A stretch of 64,000 nucleotides of DNA from the NCBI RefSeq assembly GCF_900583165.1, contig NZ_UTKY01000036.1, forward strand, positions 18,463-82,462. Reading direction: 5' to 3'. The notes below the pieces were generated by a model. The model worked only from the letters and a program-made list of their open reading frames with translations. It was not told the DNA's origin and made no database searches. The translations under genes were made by a program, and so were the position numbers. This DNA comes from Pseudomonas viridiflava. Lineage in GTDB: Bacteria; Pseudomonadota; Gammaproteobacteria; Pseudomonadales; Pseudomonadaceae. Of the stretch, positions 1-8,893 are shown piece after piece (within the stretch, counting starts at the first letter, position 1; each line of letters opens with the position of its first letter).

Positions 1-493
1 TGATCGCCGAAAGGTGCTTGCGCACGCAATTCATCTCGCCAATGGTGGCGCCGGACTTGAGCAGGGCTTTGTTAAGGGTTTGTTTGTCGGCCAGGGTGAT
101 GCCTTCGGCCGGCAGGGCCAGCAGGGCCGAACCGCCGCCGGAGAGCAAAAAGATCACCCGGTCGTCTTCGCCCAGATCACTGATCAGCTCCAGCACGCGC
201 TTGGCCACGGCCAGGCCGGCAGCGTCGGGCACGGGGTGAGCGGCTTCGACCACTTCGATTTTTTTGCAGGGCGCGCCGTGGCCGTAGCGGGTGACCACCA
301 GGCCGGTGACTTCGCCCTGCCAGCAGTTTTCGACGACCAGGGCCATGGCAGCGGCCGCCTTGCCGGCGCCGATCACGATCACACGGCCACTGCGGTCGGC
401 AGGTAGATAAGGTTCAAGGACTTGCCGGGGGTGGGCGGCGTCGATGGCTGTGGCAAACAGCTCGCGAAGCAGGTGTTGCGGATCGACCGACAT
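1..493 (-). CDS. ttuD: Glycerate 2-kinase / hydroxypyruvate reductase (TtuD-type), 3' end off window
   Basis: The first 164 codons of a leftward gene whose C-terminus lies beyond base 1. The protein starts MSVDPQHLLRELF and carries the MOFRL/glycerate-kinase N-domain motifs VIVIGAGKAAAAMA and FLLSGGGSALLALP, which form the nucleotide- and substrate-binding site. This family phosphorylates glycerate to 2-phosphoglycerate, although older annotations call it hydroxypyruvate reductase. It is the last visible gene of gcl-hyi-glxR-ttuD and would feed glyoxylate-derived glycerate into glycolysis. A 181-bp gap holding a REPIN separates it from glxR. The start follows GAGCCCGCTT; the RBS is weak. The family call is firm; the choice between kinase and reductase rests on the operon. 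Confidence 0.88.
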   Translation of the reverse strand, partial: MSVDPQHLLRELFATAIDAAHPRQVLEPYLPADRSGRVIVIGAGKAAAAMALVVENCWQGEVTGLVVTRYGHGAPCKKIEVVEAAHPVPDAAGLAVAKRVLELISDLGEDDRVIFLLSGGGSALLALPAEGITLADKQTLNKALLKSGATIGEMNCVRKHLSAI

Positions 494-562
494 AAGCGGG
501 CTCCCGGGGATTTTTTGTTATTAGAGGTGCAGCAATGGCAGGCATTGAAATGCAATCAAACT

Positions 563-649
563 GTGGGAGGGGGCTTGCCCCCGATGGCGGTGCATCAGTC
601 AGCACATCTGTAGCTGACCCACTGCACTCGGGGGCAAGCCCCCTCCCAC
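563..649. repeat. REPIN, head-to-head REP pair
   Basis: Two inverted copies of the REP core (GTGGGAGGGGGCTTGC at the left, its complement at the right) with the GATGGCGG ends facing inward. It sits between glxR and ttuD, which run in the same direction, and can fold into one long hairpin in their common mRNA. Confidence 0.93.
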
Positions 650-674
650 ATCTGATCGCATTTCAGATCAGGGG

Positions 675-1565
675 TTACTTGTCGCGGATCGAGAAGTTGG
701 CCATATGTTCCAAGCCCTTGATCAACGCCGAGTGGTCCCAGTTGCCGCCACCGATTGCGGTGCACGTGCTGAACACCTGCTGCGTACCGGCAGTATTCGG
801 TAAGTTGATCCCCAGCTCCTTGGCCCCGGCCAACGCCAGGTTCAAATCCTTCTGGTGCAGGTTGATACGGAAACCCGGATCAAAGGTGCCCTTGATCATG
901 CGTTCGCCATGCACTTCCAGAATCTTCGACGAAGCAAACCCACCCATCAGCGCTTCACGCACCTTGGCCGGGTCGGCGCCGTTCTTGGCGGCGAACAGCA
1001 GTGCTTCGGCCACCGCCTGGATGTTCAGCGCCACGATGATCTGGTTAGCCACCTTGGCGGTCTGGCCGTCACCATTGCCACCCACCAGGGTGATGTTCTT
1101 GCCCATCGCCTGGAACAGCGGCAAAGCGCGTTCAAAGGTGTGTGGCTCGCCGCCGATCATGATGCTCAGGGTGCCGGCCTTGGCGCCGACTTCACCGCCG
1201 GACACCGGGGCGTCGAGGTATTGCGCGCCGGTCTCGTTGACCTTGGCCGCGAAGGCCTTGGTGGCGGTGGGGGAGATCGAGCTCATGTCGATCACCACTT
1301 TGTTTGGCGAAAGGCCGGCGGCCACACCATCGGCGCGGAACAGCACGTCATCGACTTGTGGGGTGTCTGGCACCATGACGATGATGAATTCGGCTTCCTG
1401 GGCGACTTGCTGGGGGCTGGCCAGGGCGATGGCGCCGGCGTCGATCAGGGCTTGTGGGGCCTTGCCATGGTGTTCGGAGAGAAACAGTTGGTGACCTGCT
1501 TTTTGCAGGTTGGCGGCCATGGGTTGGCCCATGATGCCGGTGCCGATAAATCCGATTTTAGCCAT
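675..1565 (-). CDS. glxR: 2-hydroxy-3-oxopropionate (tartronate semialdehyde) reductase
   Basis: A 296-residue beta-hydroxyacid dehydrogenase that reduces tartronate semialdehyde to D-glycerate with NAD(P)H. The N-terminus MAKIGFIGTGIMGQPMA is the Rossmann GxGxxG dinucleotide site. DAPVSGGEVGAKAGTLSIMI (around residues 117-136) is the family's substrate-binding signature, and GDGQTAKVANQ contains the conserved catalytic lysine. An in-frame upstream extension is open but merely reads through a REPIN, so the start is set at MAKIG, preceded by GAGGATTTCATC. It lies downstream of hyi, with the 144-bp gap filled by a second REPIN. In the gcl operon it follows glyoxylate carboligase, which supplies its substrate. 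Confidence 0.95.
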   Translation of the reverse strand: MAKIGFIGTGIMGQPMAANLQKAGHQLFLSEHHGKAPQALIDAGAIALASPQQVAQEAEFIIVMVPDTPQVDDVLFRADGVAAGLSPNKVVIDMSSISPTATKAFAAKVNETGAQYLDAPVSGGEVGAKAGTLSIMIGGEPHTFERALPLFQAMGKNITLVGGNGDGQTAKVANQIIVALNIQAVAEALLFAAKNGADPAKVREALMGGFASSKILEVHGERMIKGTFDPGFRINLHQKDLNLALAGAKELGINLPNTAGTQQVFSTCTAIGGGNWDHSALIKGLEHMANFSIRDK

Positions 1566-1601
1566 GATGAAATCCTCTTGTCCGTGCACCCCAGACCCAG
1601 T

Positions 1602-1688
1602 GTGGGAGGGGGCTTGCCCCCGATAGCGGTGTGTCAGGCGAATGTGTATTGACTGGTTCGCCGCCATCGGGGGCAAGCCCCCTCCCAC
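1602..1688. repeat. REPIN, head-to-head REP pair
   Basis: GTGGGAGGGGGCTTGCCCCC followed about 50 bp later by its inverted copy ending CCCTCCCAC. It fills most of the hyi-glxR intergenic gap inside the gcl operon, between co-directional genes. Confidence 0.93.
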
Positions 1689-1709
1689 ATGGGTTTGGTG
1701 GTGTGTTTG

Positions 1710-2492
1710 TTAGATGGCGTTGTGGGTTTTGAGCCAGCCCAATCCGGCTTCGGTGGTGGTCAGCGGTTTGTATTCGCAACCCACCCAACCCTGGTAACCA
1801 ATGCGGTCCAGATGCTCAAACAGGAACCGATAGTTGATCTCGCCAGTCCCCGGCTCATTGCGCCCAGGGTTGTCCGCCAGCTGAATGTGGTTGATCTCAC
1901 ACAGGTGTGCGGCCATGGTGCGGGCCAGATCGCCTTCCATGATTTGCATGTGATAGATGTCGTATTGCAGGAACAGGTTGGCGCTGCCCACCTGCTCGCG
2001 GATCGACAAGGCCTGCGCGGTGTTGTTCAGGTAGAAACCCGGGATGTCGCGGGTGTTGATCATCTCCATCACCAGCTTGATACCCGCCGCCTGCAGCTTG
2101 TCGGCCGCGTACTTGAGGTTGGCGACGAAGGTGTCTTCCAGGACTTGATCGTCTACACCCTGCGGCCGAATCCCCGCCAGGCAGTTGATCTGGGTGTTAC
2201 CCAGCACTTGTGCGTAGGCGATGGCCAGCTTGACCCCGGCACGGAACTCCTCGACCCGATCCGGGTGGCACGCCAGGCCGCGTTCGCCCTTGGCCCAGTC
2301 GCCGGCCGGCAGGTTGAACAGCACTTGGGTCAGCCCGTTGGCGTCCAGCTGCGCCTTGATTTCAGCCGAGCTGAATTCATACGGGAACAGATACTCCACA
2401 CCTTCGAAGCCCGCATCGGCGGCCGCTTTGAAGCGAGCGAGAAAGTCCTGCTCGGTAAACAGCATGGACAGGTTGGCGGCAAAGCGCGGCAT
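1710..2492 (-). CDS. hyi: Hydroxypyruvate isomerase
   Basis: A 260-residue xylose-isomerase-like TIM-barrel protein that interconverts hydroxypyruvate and tartronate semialdehyde. The N-terminus MPRFAANLSMLFTEQDFLAR is typical of Hyi. Metal-ligand regions VMEMINTRDIPGF, QYDIYHMQIMEGD and IGYQGWVGCEYKP carry the expected Glu/Asp/His residues. An upstream in-frame extension runs into the end of gcl, so the start is placed at MPRFA, preceded by AAGGAGAACCTT. It begins 10 bp after the gcl stop, implying co-transcription. Length and motifs match the family. Confidence 0.94.
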   Translation of the reverse strand: MPRFAANLSMLFTEQDFLARFKAAADAGFEGVEYLFPYEFSSAEIKAQLDANGLTQVLFNLPAGDWAKGERGLACHPDRVEEFRAGVKLAIAYAQVLGNTQINCLAGIRPQGVDDQVLEDTFVANLKYAADKLQAAGIKLVMEMINTRDIPGFYLNNTAQALSIREQVGSANLFLQYDIYHMQIMEGDLARTMAAHLCEINHIQLADNPGRNEPGTGEINYRFLFEHLDRIGYQGWVGCEYKPLTTTEAGLGWLKTHNAI

Positions 2493-2502
2493 AAGGTTCT
2501 CC

Positions 2503-4278
2503 TTAATCGAGCAGGGAAATGGCAGTCGGGGCGTCGTTGCCCACCAATGCCAGATCTTCGAATTCATTGACGGCGTTGATCTCGGTGCCCATCGAAATAT
2601 TGGTCACGCGCTCCAGAATAATCTCAACGATGACCGGAACCTTGAATTCTTCGATCATTTCCTGAGCCTTGCGCAGTGCCGGCTGGATCTGGCCCGGCTC
2701 GAACACACGCAGGGCCTTGCAACCCAGGCCTTCGGCGACAGCGACATGGTCGACGCCATAGCCGTTCAGTTCGGGTGCGTTGAGGTTGTCGAAAGACAGC
2801 TGCACGCAGTAGTCCATTTCAAACCCGCGCTGCGCCTGACGGATCAACCCCAGGTAGGAGTTGTTCACCACCACGTGGATGTATGGCAGCTTGAACTGCG
2901 CGCCCACGGCCAGCTCTTCGATCATGAACTGGAAGTCATAGTCGCCCGACAGCGCCACCACTTTGCGGCTCGGGTCAGCCTTGACCACACCGAGTGCGGC
3001 AGGGATGGTCCAACCCAGTGGGCCCGCCTGGCCGCAGTTGATCCAGTGGCGCGGCTTGTACACATGCAGGAATTGCGCGCCGGCAATCTGCGACAGGCCG
3101 ATGGTGCTGACGTAGCAGGTGTCTTTGCCGAACACCTGGTTCATCTCTTCGTAGACGCGTTGCGGCTTGACCGGCACGTTGTCGAAGTGGGTCTTGCGGT
3201 GCAGGGTGGCTTTACGCTGCTGGCAGTCATTGAGCCAGGCGCTGCGGTCCTTGAGCTTGCCGGCGGCTTTCCACTCGCGGGCGACTTCAATGAACATCGT
3301 CAGGGCAGAGCCTGCGTCGGAAACGATGCCAAGGTCCGGGGTGAACACGCGGCCAATCTGCGTCGGTTCGATGTCGACGTGAATGAATTTGCGGCCTTCG
3401 GTGTACACCTCAACCGAACCGGTGTGGCGGTTGGCCCAGCGGTTGCCGATGCCCAGTACCACGTCCGACTTGAGCATCGTCGCGTTGCCATAACGGTGAG
3501 AGGTTTGCAGGCCGACCATGCCCACCATCTGCGGGTGATCGTCGGGGATGGTGCCCCAGCCCATCAGGGTCGGGATCACCGGGATGCCGGTCAGCTCGGC
3601 GAATTCCACCAGCAATTCGCTGGCGTCGGCGTTGATCACGCCGCCGCCGCTCACCAGCAGTGGGCGTTCAGCCTGATCCAGCAGGGCCAGGGCTTTTTCA
3701 ACCTGGATACGGGTGGCCAGTGGCTTGGCCAGCGGCAGCGGCTGATAAGCGTCGATATCGAATTCGATCTCGGCCATCTGCACATCGAACGGCAGGTCGA
3801 TCAGCACCGGGCCAGGGCGGCCGGAGCGCATTTCATAGAAGGCTTTCTGGAAGGCATACGGCACCTGGCCGGGTTCCAGAACGGTGGTCGCCCACTTGGT
3901 CACCGGCTTGACGATGCTGGTGATATCAACGGCCTGGAAATCTTCCTTGTGCATCCGTGCACGGGGCGCTTGGCCGGTGATGCACAGGATCGGGATCGAA
4001 TCCGCCGAGGCGCTGTACAGGCCCGTGACCATGTCGGTGCCCGCCGGGCCCGAGGTGCCGATGCACACGCCGATATTGCCGGCCTTGGTGCGGGTGTAAC
4101 CCTCGGCCATGTGGGAGGCGCCTTCAACGTGGCGAGCAAGGACGTGATCGATGCCACCCACCTTCTGCAAGGCCGAGTACAGCGGGTTGATCGCGGCGCC
4201 TGGGATACCGAAGGCGGTGTCCACGCCTTCACGGCGCATTACCAGAACGGCGGCTTCGATTGCTCTCATTTTGCTCAT
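2503..4278 (-). CDS. gcl: Glyoxylate carboligase (tartronate-semialdehyde synthase)
   Basis: A 591-residue ThDP-dependent enzyme that condenses two glyoxylates to tartronate semialdehyde and CO2. The N-terminal pyrimidine-binding domain has [14 protein letters not shown] and [13 protein letters not shown]. Val51 stands where other ThDP enzymes have the catalytic Glu, which is characteristic of Gcl. The C-terminal diphosphate-binding motif is [13 protein letters not shown] with downstream NNSY. A central FAD-type domain is expected in the family. It is the first gene of the leftward gcl-hyi-glxR-ttuD operon. Its promoter region contains a TTGTATACAA palindrome 28 bp upstream of the start codon, so repression by a GntR-type regulator is likely. 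Confidence 0.97.
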   Translation of the reverse strand: MSKMRAIEAAVLVMRREGVDTAFGIPGAAINPLYSALQKVGGIDHVLARHVEGASHMAEGYTRTKAGNIGVCIGTSGPAGTDMVTGLYSASADSIPILCITGQAPRARMHKEDFQAVDITSIVKPVTKWATTVLEPGQVPYAFQKAFYEMRSGRPGPVLIDLPFDVQMAEIEFDIDAYQPLPLAKPLATRIQVEKALALLDQAERPLLVSGGGVINADASELLVEFAELTGIPVIPTLMGWGTIPDDHPQMVGMVGLQTSHRYGNATMLKSDVVLGIGNRWANRHTGSVEVYTEGRKFIHVDIEPTQIGRVFTPDLGIVSDAGSALTMFIEVAREWKAAGKLKDRSAWLNDCQQRKATLHRKTHFDNVPVKPQRVYEEMNQVFGKDTCYVSTIGLSQIAGAQFLHVYKPRHWINCGQAGPLGWTIPAALGVVKADPSRKVVALSGDYDFQFMIEELAVGAQFKLPYIHVVVNNSYLGLIRQAQRGFEMDYCVQLSFDNLNAPELNGYGVDHVAVAEGLGCKALRVFEPGQIQPALRKAQEMIEEFKVPVIVEIILERVTNISMGTEINAVNEFEDLALVGNDAPTAISLLD

Positions 4279-4305
4279 GATTTTGGTGCCTCTTGCGTTT
4301 TGTAA

Positions 4306-4315
4306 TTGTATACAA
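4306..4315. promoter_or_regulatory. Palindromic operator, copy 1 (gcl side)
   Basis: A perfect 10-bp palindrome TTGTATACAA, 28 bp upstream of gcl. An identical copy lies 128 bp away, upstream of the divergent gene. The GTATAC centre resembles GntR-family operators. The regulator is not encoded in this window; the P. putida repressor GclR is a candidate by pathway only. Confidence 0.6.
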
Positions 4316-4433
4316 GTGGTGTCTGGTCAAAGTGTATTCACGGCGGGCTGCCTAGGTCAATCCATTTTATGGGTGAGCCTTTGCGTTCGTCGGAAGGCAT
4401 TTTTTCGACGTATGGAAGCTTTGTGCGAAAATA

Positions 4434-4443
4434 TTGTATACAA
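4434..4443. promoter_or_regulatory. Palindromic operator, copy 2 (GlcG-like gene side)
   Basis: Second perfect TTGTATACAA, 91 bp upstream of the GlcG/HbpS-like gene. Both copies share the 11-mer ATTGTATACAA on the top strand. A 118-bp AT-richer spacer separates the two sites and must contain both divergent promoters. Confidence 0.6.
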
Positions 4444-4534
4444 AAACAAATGTCATTGTGTTCTATTTGTTTGATCGAGCATCTGATCATTCAGATCTCC
4501 ACCGCATTCCCAATAACAAAAGAAGGACGGCACC

Positions 4535-4975
4535 ATGAGCGCTTTAACCTTGAAAATTGCTACCCAACTGGCCAGCCAGGCCCTTACCGCAGGGCGCACC
4601 ATTTCAGCGGCGCCGTTGACCATCGCCGTACTCGACAGCGGCGGCCACTTGGTCACCCTTCAGCGCGAAGACGGCGCCAGCCTGCTGCGCCCGCAGATCG
4701 CCATCGGCAAGGCCTGGGGCGCGATAGCCCTGGGCAAGGGCTCGCGCCTGTTGGCGCTCGACGCGCAGCAACGGCCGGCGTTTATCGCGGCGTTGAACAG
4801 CCTGGGGCAGGGCAGCGTGGTGCCGGCGCCAGGTGGAGTGTTGATTCGGGATCAGCAGGGCGTGGTGTTGGGGGCGATCGGCATCAGCGGGGATACGTCG
4901 GATATTGATGAGCAGTGCGCGATTACGGCGATCGAGGGGGTGGGGTTGTTGGCGGATGCGGGGGTGTCGGCTTGA
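4535..4975 (+). CDS. GlcG/HbpS-family protein linked to glyoxylate metabolism
   Basis: A 146-residue single-domain protein of the GlcG/HbpS (haem-degrading-like) family. Recognisable features are the N-terminal helix LKIATQLASQALTAGRTI, the strand pair LTIAVLDSGGHLVTLQREDG and the C-terminal GGVLIRDQQGVVLGAIGISG with DEQCA. Members occur next to glycolate/glyoxylate genes or as haem-binding redox sensors; the function here is not established. It is divergent from gcl, shares the twin-palindrome control region, and has a strong RBS (AGAAGGACGGCACC). Co-regulation with gcl suggests an accessory role in glyoxylate or C2 metabolism. No signal peptide is visible. Confidence 0.85.
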   Translation: MSALTLKIATQLASQALTAGRTISAAPLTIAVLDSGGHLVTLQREDGASLLRPQIAIGKAWGAIALGKGSRLLALDAQQRPAFIAALNSLGQGSVVPAPGGVLIRDQQGVVLGAIGISGDTSDIDEQCAITAIEGVGLLADAGVSA

Positions 4976-5000
4976 TTTTTTGCTGACTGTCAGGGCCTCA

Positions 5001-5082
5001 TCGGGGGCAAGCGCCCTCCCACATTAAACCGTGTTCCAAGGGGTGTACCCGGTCGAGTGTGAGAGGGGGCTTGCCCCCGATT
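5001..5082. repeat. REP doublet, tail-to-tail
   Basis: TCGGGGGCAAGCGCCCTCCC followed 36 bp later by GTGAGAGGGGGCTTGCCCCC, each with one change from the core. The order is the reverse of a standard REPIN. It lies between the convergent GlcG-like and TetR genes. Confidence 0.88.
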
Positions 5083-5102
5083 GGCACAGGCACCTCGGTT
5101 TT

Positions 5103-5708
5103 TCAGTCCGGCTCACACCCTTTCAACACCAGCCGAATAATGGTCAGCGCCGCCGCCTCATAGTCAGCCTCATCCAGCTTCGCCTTCCCGGTCACCGCCG
5201 AAATCTGCCAGTCAAAATCGGCATAGGTCTGGGTCGCTGCCCAAATACTGAACATCAGGTGGTTGGGGTCAATGGCCGCGATCAGGCCGCGATCTACCCA
5301 GCTTTGGATGCACGCGATGTTGTGCTTGGCCTGGGCGTTCAGCTGTTCGACCTGCTCGGCGCTGAGGTGCGGCGCGCCGTGCATGATTTCGCTCGCGAAC
5401 ACTTTGGAAGCAAACGGCAGGTCGCGGGAGATGCGGATTTTCGAGCGGATGTAATTGCTGAGTACTTCTTGGGGGGCGCCCTCGGGATTAAACGGCGTTG
5501 AGGCGGCCAGGATCGGCTCGATAATGCTTTCGAGCACCTCGCGGTAGAGGTTGTCCTTGGACTTGAAGTAGTAATAGACATTGGGCTTGGGCAGCCCGGC
5601 CTTGGCGGCGATGTCGCTGGTTTTGGTCGCGGCGAAGCCCTTGTCGGCAAACTCCTCGCTCGCCGCCCGCAGGATTTTTTCTTTGTTGCGCTCGCGAATG
5701 CTGCTCAT
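5103..5708 (-). CDS. TetR-family transcriptional regulator (RutR-like)
   Basis: A 201-residue regulator. The N-terminal TetR helix-turn-helix is clear: [14 protein letters not shown] then [20 protein letters not shown] and [11 protein letters not shown]. The C-terminal ligand domain ([34 protein letters not shown]) resembles RutR/YcdC proteins, which respond to pyrimidines. The start MSSIRERNK is preferred over an upstream Met 13 codons earlier because homologous regulators begin here; the RBS AAGGA is rather distant. It transcribes away from the DUF808 gene, and the short gap of 133 bp must hold both promoters. Target genes are not evident; ligand unknown. Confidence 0.88.
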   Translation of the reverse strand: MSSIRERNKEKILRAASEEFADKGFAATKTSDIAAKAGLPKPNVYYYFKSKDNLYREVLESIIEPILAASTPFNPEGAPQEVLSNYIRSKIRISRDLPFASKVFASEIMHGAPHLSAEQVEQLNAQAKHNIACIQSWVDRGLIAAIDPNHLMFSIWAATQTYADFDWQISAVTGKAKLDEADYEAAALTIIRLVLKGCEPD

Positions 5709-5841
5709 AAACCAGGTGATTCCTTGCCAAGACCGGCGGTTGCGCATGGTAGCACCGGCTATCCGCGAGCCTCAACAATGCACCCGCAATGCTCTGCGCC
5801 GCGCTATGCTCGGCTTATCCCCCCTTACGGAAGTCCGATTT

Positions 5842-6756
5842 ATGGCAGGAAGCAGCTTGTTGGTGTTAATCGACGATATCGCCGCAGTCCTCGATGACGT
5901 TGCCCTGATGACAAAAATGGCCGCGAAGAAGACCGCCGGCGTGCTCGGTGATGATCTGGCGCTTAATGCCCAACAGGTTTCCGGTGTGCGCGCCGAGCGC
6001 GAAATTCCCGTGGTGTGGGCGGTTGCCAAGGGCTCATTCATTAATAAATTGATCCTGGTGCCCACCGCGCTATTGATCAGCGCATTCGCGCCTTGGGCGG
6101 TGACGCCGTTGTTGATGATCGGTGGTGCTTACCTGTGTTTCGAGGGCTTTGAAAAACTTGCGCATAAGTTCCTCCACAGCAAGGACGAAGATAAGGCCGA
6201 GCACGCGCAACTGGTCGAAGCCGTGGCCGATCCGGCCACCGACCTGGTGGCTTTCGAAAAGAACAAGATCAAAGGCGCGATCCGCACCGACTTCATCCTC
6301 TCCGCCGAAATCATCGCCATCACCCTCGGCACCGTGGCTGACGCGCCCTTGATGCAACAGGTGATCGTGCTGTCTGGCATTGCTATCGTCATGACCGTCG
6401 GTGTCTATGGGCTGGTGGCGGGCATCGTTAAGTTGGACGACCTGGGCCTGTGGCTGAGCCAGAAACCCGGCCAGATCGCGCGCAGTATCGGCGGCGCGAT
6501 TTTGCGTGCGGCGCCGTACATGATGAAGAGCCTGTCGGTGATTGGCACGGCGGCGATGTTCCTGGTGGGTGGCGGGATTCTCACCCACGGCGTGCCGTTG
6601 GTGCATCACTGGATCGAGACCGTCAGCCAAGGTGCGGGTGGGCTGGCGTGGTTGGTGCCGGTGCTGCTGAATGGGGTGGCGGGGATTATCGCGGGAGCCG
6701 TCGTACTGGTGCTGGTCAGCGTGCTTGGCAAAGCCTGGAAAGCTGTTAAACACTGA
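5842..6756 (+). CDS. DUF808 family inner-membrane protein (YedI-like)
   Basis: A 304-residue membrane protein of the DUF808/YedI family, function unknown. It begins [20 protein letters not shown] and continues with the family-typical [20 protein letters not shown]. Hydrophobic segments lie around residues 70-105, 155-200 and 225-300. A conserved acidic stretch ([20 protein letters not shown]) lies between the first and second groups. The start at MAGSS fits family length; the frame stays open upstream but overlaps the divergent TetR gene. It is monocistronic, ending at a strong bidirectional terminator shared with mlaA. Confidence 0.9.
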   Translation: MAGSSLLVLIDDIAAVLDDVALMTKMAAKKTAGVLGDDLALNAQQVSGVRAEREIPVVWAVAKGSFINKLILVPTALLISAFAPWAVTPLLMIGGAYLCFEGFEKLAHKFLHSKDEDKAEHAQLVEAVADPATDLVAFEKNKIKGAIRTDFILSAEIIAITLGTVADAPLMQQVIVLSGIAIVMTVGVYGLVAGIVKLDDLGLWLSQKPGQIARSIGGAILRAAPYMMKSLSVIGTAAMFLVGGGILTHGVPLVHHWIETVSQGAGGLAWLVPVLLNGVAGIIAGAVVLVLVSVLGKAWKAVKH

Positions 6757-6767
6757 AATCGAGGGTG

Positions 6768-6803
6768 AAAAAAAGGCCATTCAATCGAATGGCCTTTTTT
6801 TTG
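6768..6803. terminator. Bidirectional rho-independent terminator
   Basis: Hairpin AAAAAAAGGCCATTC / GAATGGCCTTTTTTTT between the convergent DUF808 and mlaA genes. A-run and T-run flanks make it functional in both directions. Confidence 0.93.
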
Positions 6804-6813
6804 TGGTGCATGA

Positions 6814-7602
6814 TTATTCGGCAATCTGCAACTTGCGCGACTCCGTGTAGATGTAGCGCACCTTCTCATACTCGAACGGCGAGTTCATCTGGCCGTAACG
6901 GAAGCTGGTCTGGTAACGCCTGTCGACGGCGCGCAGGGCCCAGATTTCCGGGTGGTTGGAACTGACTTCAGCCACATTGAGGAAGTTGATCTGCGTCTCA
7001 GCGGTGTAGTCGACGATCAGCCCGGTGGTGTCGCGCAGGTTGGACGGGCCGAACACCGGTAGCACCAGGTACGCGCCGCCAGGTACGCCGTAGAAGCCCA
7101 GGGTCTGGCCGAAGTCTTCGCTCTGGCGCGGCAGGCCCATGGCGGTAGCCGGGTCCCACAGGCCGGCGATGCCGATGGTGGTGTTGACCAGCAGGCGGCC
7201 GGTGGTTTCCAGGGAACGGTGGCCTTTGAGTTGCAGCAGGCTGTTCAACAGGTTGGGCACGTCGCCCAGGTTGTTGAAGAAGTTGCTCACACCGGTGCGC
7301 AGGAAGCTTGGGGTCACGTAGGTGTAGCCGTTGACGACGGGCAGGAACACCCATTGGTCGAAGCGGTAGTTGAAGTGGTAGACGCGACGGTTCCAGGCCT
7401 CGAGCGGGTCGTAGACGTTGAGTGCAGTGAGCGTCGAGCGCTCGAACTCACGCTGGTCCAAGCCGGGATTGAACTTGAGCTTGGTCAGCGGTTGCTTGAA
7501 GCCGTCGGCGCCCACCACGGTGGGTTCGTGAGCCTTGCTGTTATCGGCATTGGCCACGCCTGCGCACATCATTGCGGCAAGCAGCAGAAGATATTTAGCC
7601 AC
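6814..7602 (-). CDS. mlaA: MlaA (VacJ) family outer-membrane phospholipid-asymmetry protein
   Basis: A 262-residue VacJ-family protein. It has the family signatures DPLEAWNRRVYHFNYRFD and LGDVPNLLNSLLQLK, followed by ETTGRLLVNTTIGIAGLWDPA and FGQTLGFYGVPGGAYLVLPV. MlaA removes surface-exposed phospholipids from the outer leaflet, working with MlaC and the MlaFEDB complex, none of which are encoded here. The signal peptide MAKYLLLLAAMMCAGVANA has a Cys at position 13, but AMMC is a poor lipobox; cleavage after ANA by signal peptidase I seems as likely. Its start overlaps the end of the upstream hydrolase gene by 8 bp, indicating translational coupling. Confidence 0.93.
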   Translation of the reverse strand: MAKYLLLLAAMMCAGVANADNSKAHEPTVVGADGFKQPLTKLKFNPGLDQREFERSTLTALNVYDPLEAWNRRVYHFNYRFDQWVFLPVVNGYTYVTPSFLRTGVSNFFNNLGDVPNLLNSLLQLKGHRSLETTGRLLVNTTIGIAGLWDPATAMGLPRQSEDFGQTLGFYGVPGGAYLVLPVFGPSNLRDTTGLIVDYTAETQINFLNVAEVSSNHPEIWALRAVDRRYQTSFRYGQMNSPFEYEKVRYIYTESRKLQIAE

Positions 7603-8893
7603 GGAAGAACTCCAGCATGGCGTCGGCGTTGACGCGGTAATTAAGGTTGCCGCAGTGGCCGCCCAGCGGGTAGACGGTCAAGCGATCGCCGAAGGTTTCA
7701 CGCAGGAAACCCAGGTCGCCAGGGCCGAGGATCACGTCGTCGGCGTTGTGCATGACCGCGATTTTCGGGCTGGTGTGCAGGTAGTCCTTGAGGGCGTACA
7801 AGCTCACTTGGTCGACCAGTTGCAACAGGCTTCCGCCGTCGGAGCGCGCGCGCCACATCGGAATCACTTGTTCGGTGAGGTAGCAATCGAAGTCGCATTG
7901 CAGCGCACGCTTGAGGAACGGCGTGAGGCTGGTGCCTTCGGTGATCGGGTGCTTGGGCGGGATGATCAGGCCGCGGCGGTTGATCAGGTCCGAGGTAAAG
8001 GCAATGTCGGCCGCCGAGAAGCGGAACGAGGTGCCGATCAGCATGGCCATCTGCTCGTTGGTCAAGTGCTGCTTGGATTGCTGGAAGTCATAGAGCAGGG
8101 CGTCGTTAAGGTCGATATAGCCCTTTTGCTGGAAGTAGCGCGTCAGTTTGTTCAGCACCAGCTCATAGAAGGTGGTGGAGTTATTGATGCCCTTGACCTC
8201 GGTTTGCACCAGCTTGTCGAGGTTGGTGATCGAGGTGTAGAGGTTGACCGGCGGGTTGAGCAGCAAGACTTTCTTGAAGTTGAAGCTGCGGCGAGTCTCG
8301 TCCAGTTTGGCCACGAAGGCTGCGTCCAGGCCGCCGAGGCTGTAGCCGGTGAGATAGAAGTCGGTCACTGGCAACGAAGCGTTCTGCGCGCGCACCGCTT
8401 GCATCACGCGGTACATGTCTTCGGCGTCTTCCTGGGTGATCCCCGGAGTGGCGAAGCGCGAGGCAGCGCTGATGAAGTCGAAGCTGGTGGGCGATGACAG
8501 CTGCACCACGTGGTAACCGGCCTGGTAATACAGCTTTTTCAGGTATTCGTTGATGCTGCTGTCAAATCGTGCACCGGTGCCTGCGATCAGGAAAATCAGC
8601 GGCGCAGCGCGATCCTGTTTGGCGATGCGGTAGGTGAGCTTTTTTACTGCCCAGAAGTTGTCCGGCAGGCTGAACTCACGCTCGGGGCGCATATTCAGGG
8701 TGTAGTCGGACTGGTTGATCTGGTCGTCGCTGGGCAACGTCGGCCGAAGGTCCGGCGGCGTAGTGGCGATGGTCGCTTCAAACGGGTTGGTCAAAGGGTA
8801 GCCATAGCTGGCTTGGTCGATGTCGACGGCCAGTGCTGACGCACTCAGAAAAAGGCTGCCCAGTAAGGCAGCACAGCGCAAGGAACGGAGCAT
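7595..8893 (-). CDS. Secreted alpha/beta hydrolase coupled to mlaA
   Basis: A 432-residue protein with signal peptide (MLRSLRCAALLGSLFLSASALA). It shows an alpha/beta-hydrolase fold: LIFLIAGTGARFD forms the oxyanion region, GYSLGG places the nucleophile at Ser185, HNADDVILG is a likely acid site, and PLGGHCGNL carries the C-terminal His. Homologues are often mislabelled serine/threonine kinases; no kinase motif is present. It overlaps mlaA by 8 bp, so a role in envelope lipid handling is inferred, possibly a periplasmic lipase or esterase. The substrate is unknown. The AGGG preceding the start is a modest RBS. Confidence 0.82.
   Translation of the reverse strand: MLRSLRCAALLGSLFLSASALAVDIDQASYGYPLTNPFEATIATTPPDLRPTLPSDDQINQSDYTLNMRPEREFSLPDNFWAVKKLTYRIAKQDRAAPLIFLIAGTGARFDSSINEYLKKLYYQAGYHVVQLSSPTSFDFISAASRFATPGITQEDAEDMYRVMQAVRAQNASLPVTDFYLTGYSLGGLDAAFVAKLDETRRSFNFKKVLLLNPPVNLYTSITNLDKLVQTEVKGINNSTTFYELVLNKLTRYFQQKGYIDLNDALLYDFQQSKQHLTNEQMAMLIGTSFRFSAADIAFTSDLINRRGLIIPPKHPITEGTSLTPFLKRALQCDFDCYLTEQVIPMWRARSDGGSLLQLVDQVSLYALKDYLHTSPKIAVMHNADDVILGPGDLGFLRETFGDRLTVYPLGGHCGNLNYRVNADAMLEFFRG

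Noticed and set aside
535..613. Short open frames encoding GGGLPP-type peptides at many REP sites
   Set aside because: They arise from reading through REP sequence and recur wherever the repeat occurs.
2221..4305. A 694-codon open frame antisense to gcl
   Set aside because: It mirrors gcl codons on the opposite strand; composition (His/Gln/Arg/Val-rich, no domain pattern) is typical of shadow frames in GC-rich genes.
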